Under the pieces are notes generated by a model. The model did no database searches and was not told the origin of the DNA. It saw only the letters and a list, made by a program, of their open reading frames with translations. Made by a program: the position numbers and the translations under genes. A DNA stretch of 8,910 bases, taken from positions 470,827 through 479,736 of the forward strand of contig NZ_CP100376.1 of NCBI RefSeq assembly GCF_030515985.1. Direction: 5' to 3'. This DNA comes from Corynebacterium accolens (GTDB taxonomy: Bacteria; Actinomycetota; Actinomycetes; Mycobacteriales; Mycobacteriaceae). Every line of letters begins with the position of its first letter. The first letter of the stretch is position 1. Positions 7,188 to 8,910 of the stretch are shown piece by piece.

Positions 7188-8339
7188 ATGACCAGAAACC
7201 GGCGCGCCACCATCGCCATGCTCCTGTTGGGCTTGGCGGTGTTTTCTAGCCTCTATACCACCCAAGCAATTTTGCCCACGTTGGTAACGGATATGGGCAT
7301 CTCGCACACGGAGGCGGCCATGACCGTTTCGGCCGCCACCGGCGCGTTAGCCATCTGTGTGGTTCCGGCGTCCATTCTTTCTGAGCGCTATGGGCGCGGG
7401 CGCATCCTCCTCATTTCCGCCATCGCCGCCACTATCTTGGGCCTCATGGTGCCCCTGGCCCAAGAGGGCTGGCAGCTCATTGCCCTGCGCGGGCTGCAGG
7501 GCGCGATGTTGTCTGGAGCACCGGCGACGGCGATGGCCTGGTTATCGGAAGAGCTCGAGGATCACGCTTTGCCTAAGGCGATGGGCCTTTATATCGCCGG
7601 CAATTCCGTGGGCGGGCTCACCGGCCGCATCATTCCCGCGGGCCTCGTGGAGTTTTCCTCGTGGCGCTGGGCTCTGCTCGGCTCCGCCGTGGTCTCCCTA
7701 GCCTTTGCCATTACCTGCTGGCTCCTCCTGCCCGCCCAGCGAAATTTTCACCCCAAGCCAATTCACTTCCGCTCCGAGCTGAGCGCGGTCTTTGGGCACT
7801 GGGCAAATAAGGATCTCGCCACGCTATTTATCGTTGCCTTTTTATCCATGGGTACGTTCGTGTCCATGTATAACTTCCTCACCTTCCGCCTAACCGGGGA
7901 TTTTGGCCTGTCCCCGGCGCTAGCTGGTTTTGCCTTCCTGTTTTATCTCTCTGGCACGTGGTCCTCGGCCCGGGCGGGCACGCTGGTCGCCCGCATTGGG
8001 CACGGTAAAACCATGGTCGGTTCTGCCGCGCTCTTTACCGTGGGCATTATCCTCTGCGCCGGCAACCTGGCCATGACGCTTATCGGCATGGTGTGCCTGA
8101 CCGTCGGTTTCTTCGCGGTCCACTCCACCGCGTCTGGCTGGGTGGGGCAATTGGCCACCCACGACCGCGCCGAGGCGTCCTCGATGTACGTTTTCTGCTA
8201 TTACCTGGGCTCTTCCATCGTGGGCGCCTTAGCAGGCGTGCTTTTCGATGCCCTCACCTGGCACCAATTCATCGCCTGCTTCACCGCCTTTGCGCTCGCT
8301 CTCACGGCATTGACTTGGACCAAGGTTAAATCCGACTAA
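7188..8339 (+). CDS. MFS transporter, YnfM/DHA1-like, substrate unknown
   Basis: 383 residues from the ATG at 7188, with 12 predicted membrane helices in two halves split by a basic loop (about 184-209). N-terminal TTQAILPTL (24-32) and LSERYGRGRIL (64-74, the loop 2-3 motif A position) are MFS signatures; GLYIAGNSVGGLTGRIIPAG (133-152) in helix 5 resembles the efflux-type YnfM group. An uptake or efflux role and a substrate cannot be read from the sequence. The start is uncertain: in-frame GTG 7143, GTG 7167 and ATG 7176 also exist. I chose 7188 because MTRNRR makes a normal short cytoplasmic tail; a GAAGAGA lies 12 bases upstream, somewhat far. No clear promoter was found in 7117-7187. The next gene starts 10 bases after the stop, so the two may be co-transcribed. 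Confidence 0.85.
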   Translation: MTRNRRATIAMLLLGLAVFSSLYTTQAILPTLVTDMGISHTEAAMTVSAATGALAICVVPASILSERYGRGRILLISAIAATILGLMVPLAQEGWQLIALRGLQGAMLSGAPATAMAWLSEELEDHALPKAMGLYIAGNSVGGLTGRIIPAGLVEFSSWRWALLGSAVVSLAFAITCWLLLPAQRNFHPKPIHFRSELSAVFGHWANKDLATLFIVAFLSMGTFVSMYNFLTFRLTGDFGLSPALAGFAFLFYLSGTWSSARAGTLVARIGHGKTMVGSAALFTVGIILCAGNLAMTLIGMVCLTVGFFAVHSTASGWVGQLATHDRAEASSMYVFCYYLGSSIVGALAGVLFDALTWHQFIACFTAFALALTALTWTKVKSD

Positions 8340-8342
8340 ACT
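8315..8342 (+). promoter_or_regulatory. Candidate internal promoter for the right-edge membrane gene
   Basis: TTGGAC (8315-8320) and TAAACT (8337-8342) are 16 bases apart, and the -10 overlaps the MFS stop codon. Seven bases separate the -10 from the ATG at 8350, so transcription would begin at that A, giving a leaderless message. No Shine-Dalgarno precedes the ATG, which fits. The matches are modest (TTG; 4 of 6). Confidence 0.35.
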
Positions 8343-8349
8343 CGGTTTT

Positions 8350-8910
8350 ATGCCTCAAGATAAGTGGTCGAGCCGCACCTGGCACCGCAAAGCCTCACGC
8401 CCCGTGTCCATCTGGATGATGGTCTTCATCGTGGTGGGCGCAGCGCACATATTTGTGCCCAACTATCGCTGGGTACTAATCCACCTCTTCACGTTGGGCC
8501 TAGTCACCAACAGCATCTTGGTGTGGTCGCAGCACCTGACTGAAAAATTCGTGCAACAAAAATTGCCGGATTCCGCCCGCCCCAAGCAGCTCGCGCGCAT
8601 CTATATCCTCAATATCGGCATCATCATCGCCGTGGCGGGCCAAATCCTCGTGCAGTTCTGGGATCATCACTGGATACTGACCCAGATCGGTGCCATGCTT
8701 ATCGCGCTCACCGTTTTATGGCACGCGGTGTCCCTCTTTACCCAGTGGCGAACAGCTAAAGATAAGCGCTTCCGCCCGGTTGTCGGCGCCTATGTGCTAT
8801 CCGCGCTGTGCCTGCCGGTCGGTGCGGTCTTCGGCGCAATCCTGGCCATCCACCCGGGTGATCCACAGTTGCTCTTGGCCCATATCGCCGCCAATATCGG
8901 CGGTTTCATC
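8350..8910 (+). CDS. Membrane N-terminal region of a probable multicopper oxidase / copper nitrite reductase, 3'-truncated by the window edge
   Basis: 187 residues are visible and the frame is still open at the last base. A basic start (RTWHRKASRP) is followed by about six hydrophobic segments (near 22-38, 41-60, 84-101, 108-130, 143-166, 174-187). Histidines recur at or inside the helices: AAHIF, LIHLFTLG, SQHLTE, LWHAVS and LLAHIAANIGG, suggesting metal or haem ligands as in NnrS-like membrane domains. The HLFTLGLVTNSILVWSQHLTE stretch (45-65) and PVGAVFGA (about 155-162) match, as I remember it, the membrane part placed before the cupredoxin domains of long actinobacterial multicopper oxidases and NO-forming nitrite reductases. 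No copper-binding motif is visible because the C-terminal part is outside the window, so the enzyme call is inferred. A stand-alone NnrS-like membrane protein is the main alternative. Starts 10 bases after the MFS stop, without a Shine-Dalgarno. Confidence 0.6.
   Translation, partial: MPQDKWSSRTWHRKASRPVSIWMMVFIVVGAAHIFVPNYRWVLIHLFTLGLVTNSILVWSQHLTEKFVQQKLPDSARPKQLARIYILNIGIIIAVAGQILVQFWDHHWILTQIGAMLIALTVLWHAVSLFTQWRTAKDKRFRPVVGAYVLSALCLPVGAVFGAILAIHPGDPQLLLAHIAANIGGFI

Overview
The window reads as ordinary chromosome from a Corynebacterium. The evidence is an L-lactate dehydrogenase, an MsrA and a Mn-type superoxide dismutase that all closely resemble what I remember of the C. glutamicum proteins. 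An LCP cell-wall ligase, an actinobacterial DUF5926 protein and an Abhydrolase_9 membrane hydrolase of the kind common in mycolic-acid bacteria agree with this. GC is roughly 60% across most of the window, and sodA has a strongly selected codon set. I cannot name the species. I saw no mobile element, tRNA, rRNA, CRISPR array or phage gene.

Layout, left to right. (1) Positions 1-948 (+): the 3' part of an LCP-family (LytR-CpsA-Psr) cell-wall ligase; its start lies before the window. (2) 957-1145 (-): a 62-residue, two-helix membrane protein in a locally AT-rich stretch. (3) 1173-1215: an intrinsic terminator for a three-gene minus-strand unit, transcribed in the order L-lactate dehydrogenase (2874-3821), glycerophosphodiester phosphodiesterase (2170-2874) and DUF5926 protein (1232-2152). 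The first two genes overlap by one base (TAGTG). (4) 3822-3908: an 87-bp divergent promoter region between ldh and the next gene. (5) 3909-5651 (+): a multi-pass membrane alpha/beta hydrolase with an intact Ser-Asp-His triad, probably translated from a leaderless mRNA. (6) 5648-6295 (-): msrA, whose stop overlaps the hydrolase stop tail to tail. (7) 6296-6459: divergent control region between msrA and sodA, holding an inverted repeat over the proposed sodA promoter. (8) 6460-7062 (+): sodA, closed by a textbook terminator at 7084-7116. (9) 7188-8339 (+): an MFS transporter. (10) 8350 to the right edge (+): the N-terminal, at least six-helix membrane portion of what is probably a membrane-anchored multicopper oxidase or copper nitrite reductase.

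How the genes fit together. msrA and sodA form a divergent oxidative-stress pair: Mn-SOD removes superoxide and MsrA repairs oxidised methionine. The ldh unit links NADH re-oxidation to lactate with release of glycerol-3-phosphate from phosphodiesters, plus a protein of unknown role. The LCP ligase and the Abhydrolase_9 protein point to envelope work. No single new system is evident. The points most worth checking are the Abhydrolase_9 protein of unknown substrate, the possible bidirectional promoter at 3892-3901, the sodA operator candidate, the candidate leaderless promoter at the MFS stop codon, and the truncated copper-enzyme candidate at the right edge.
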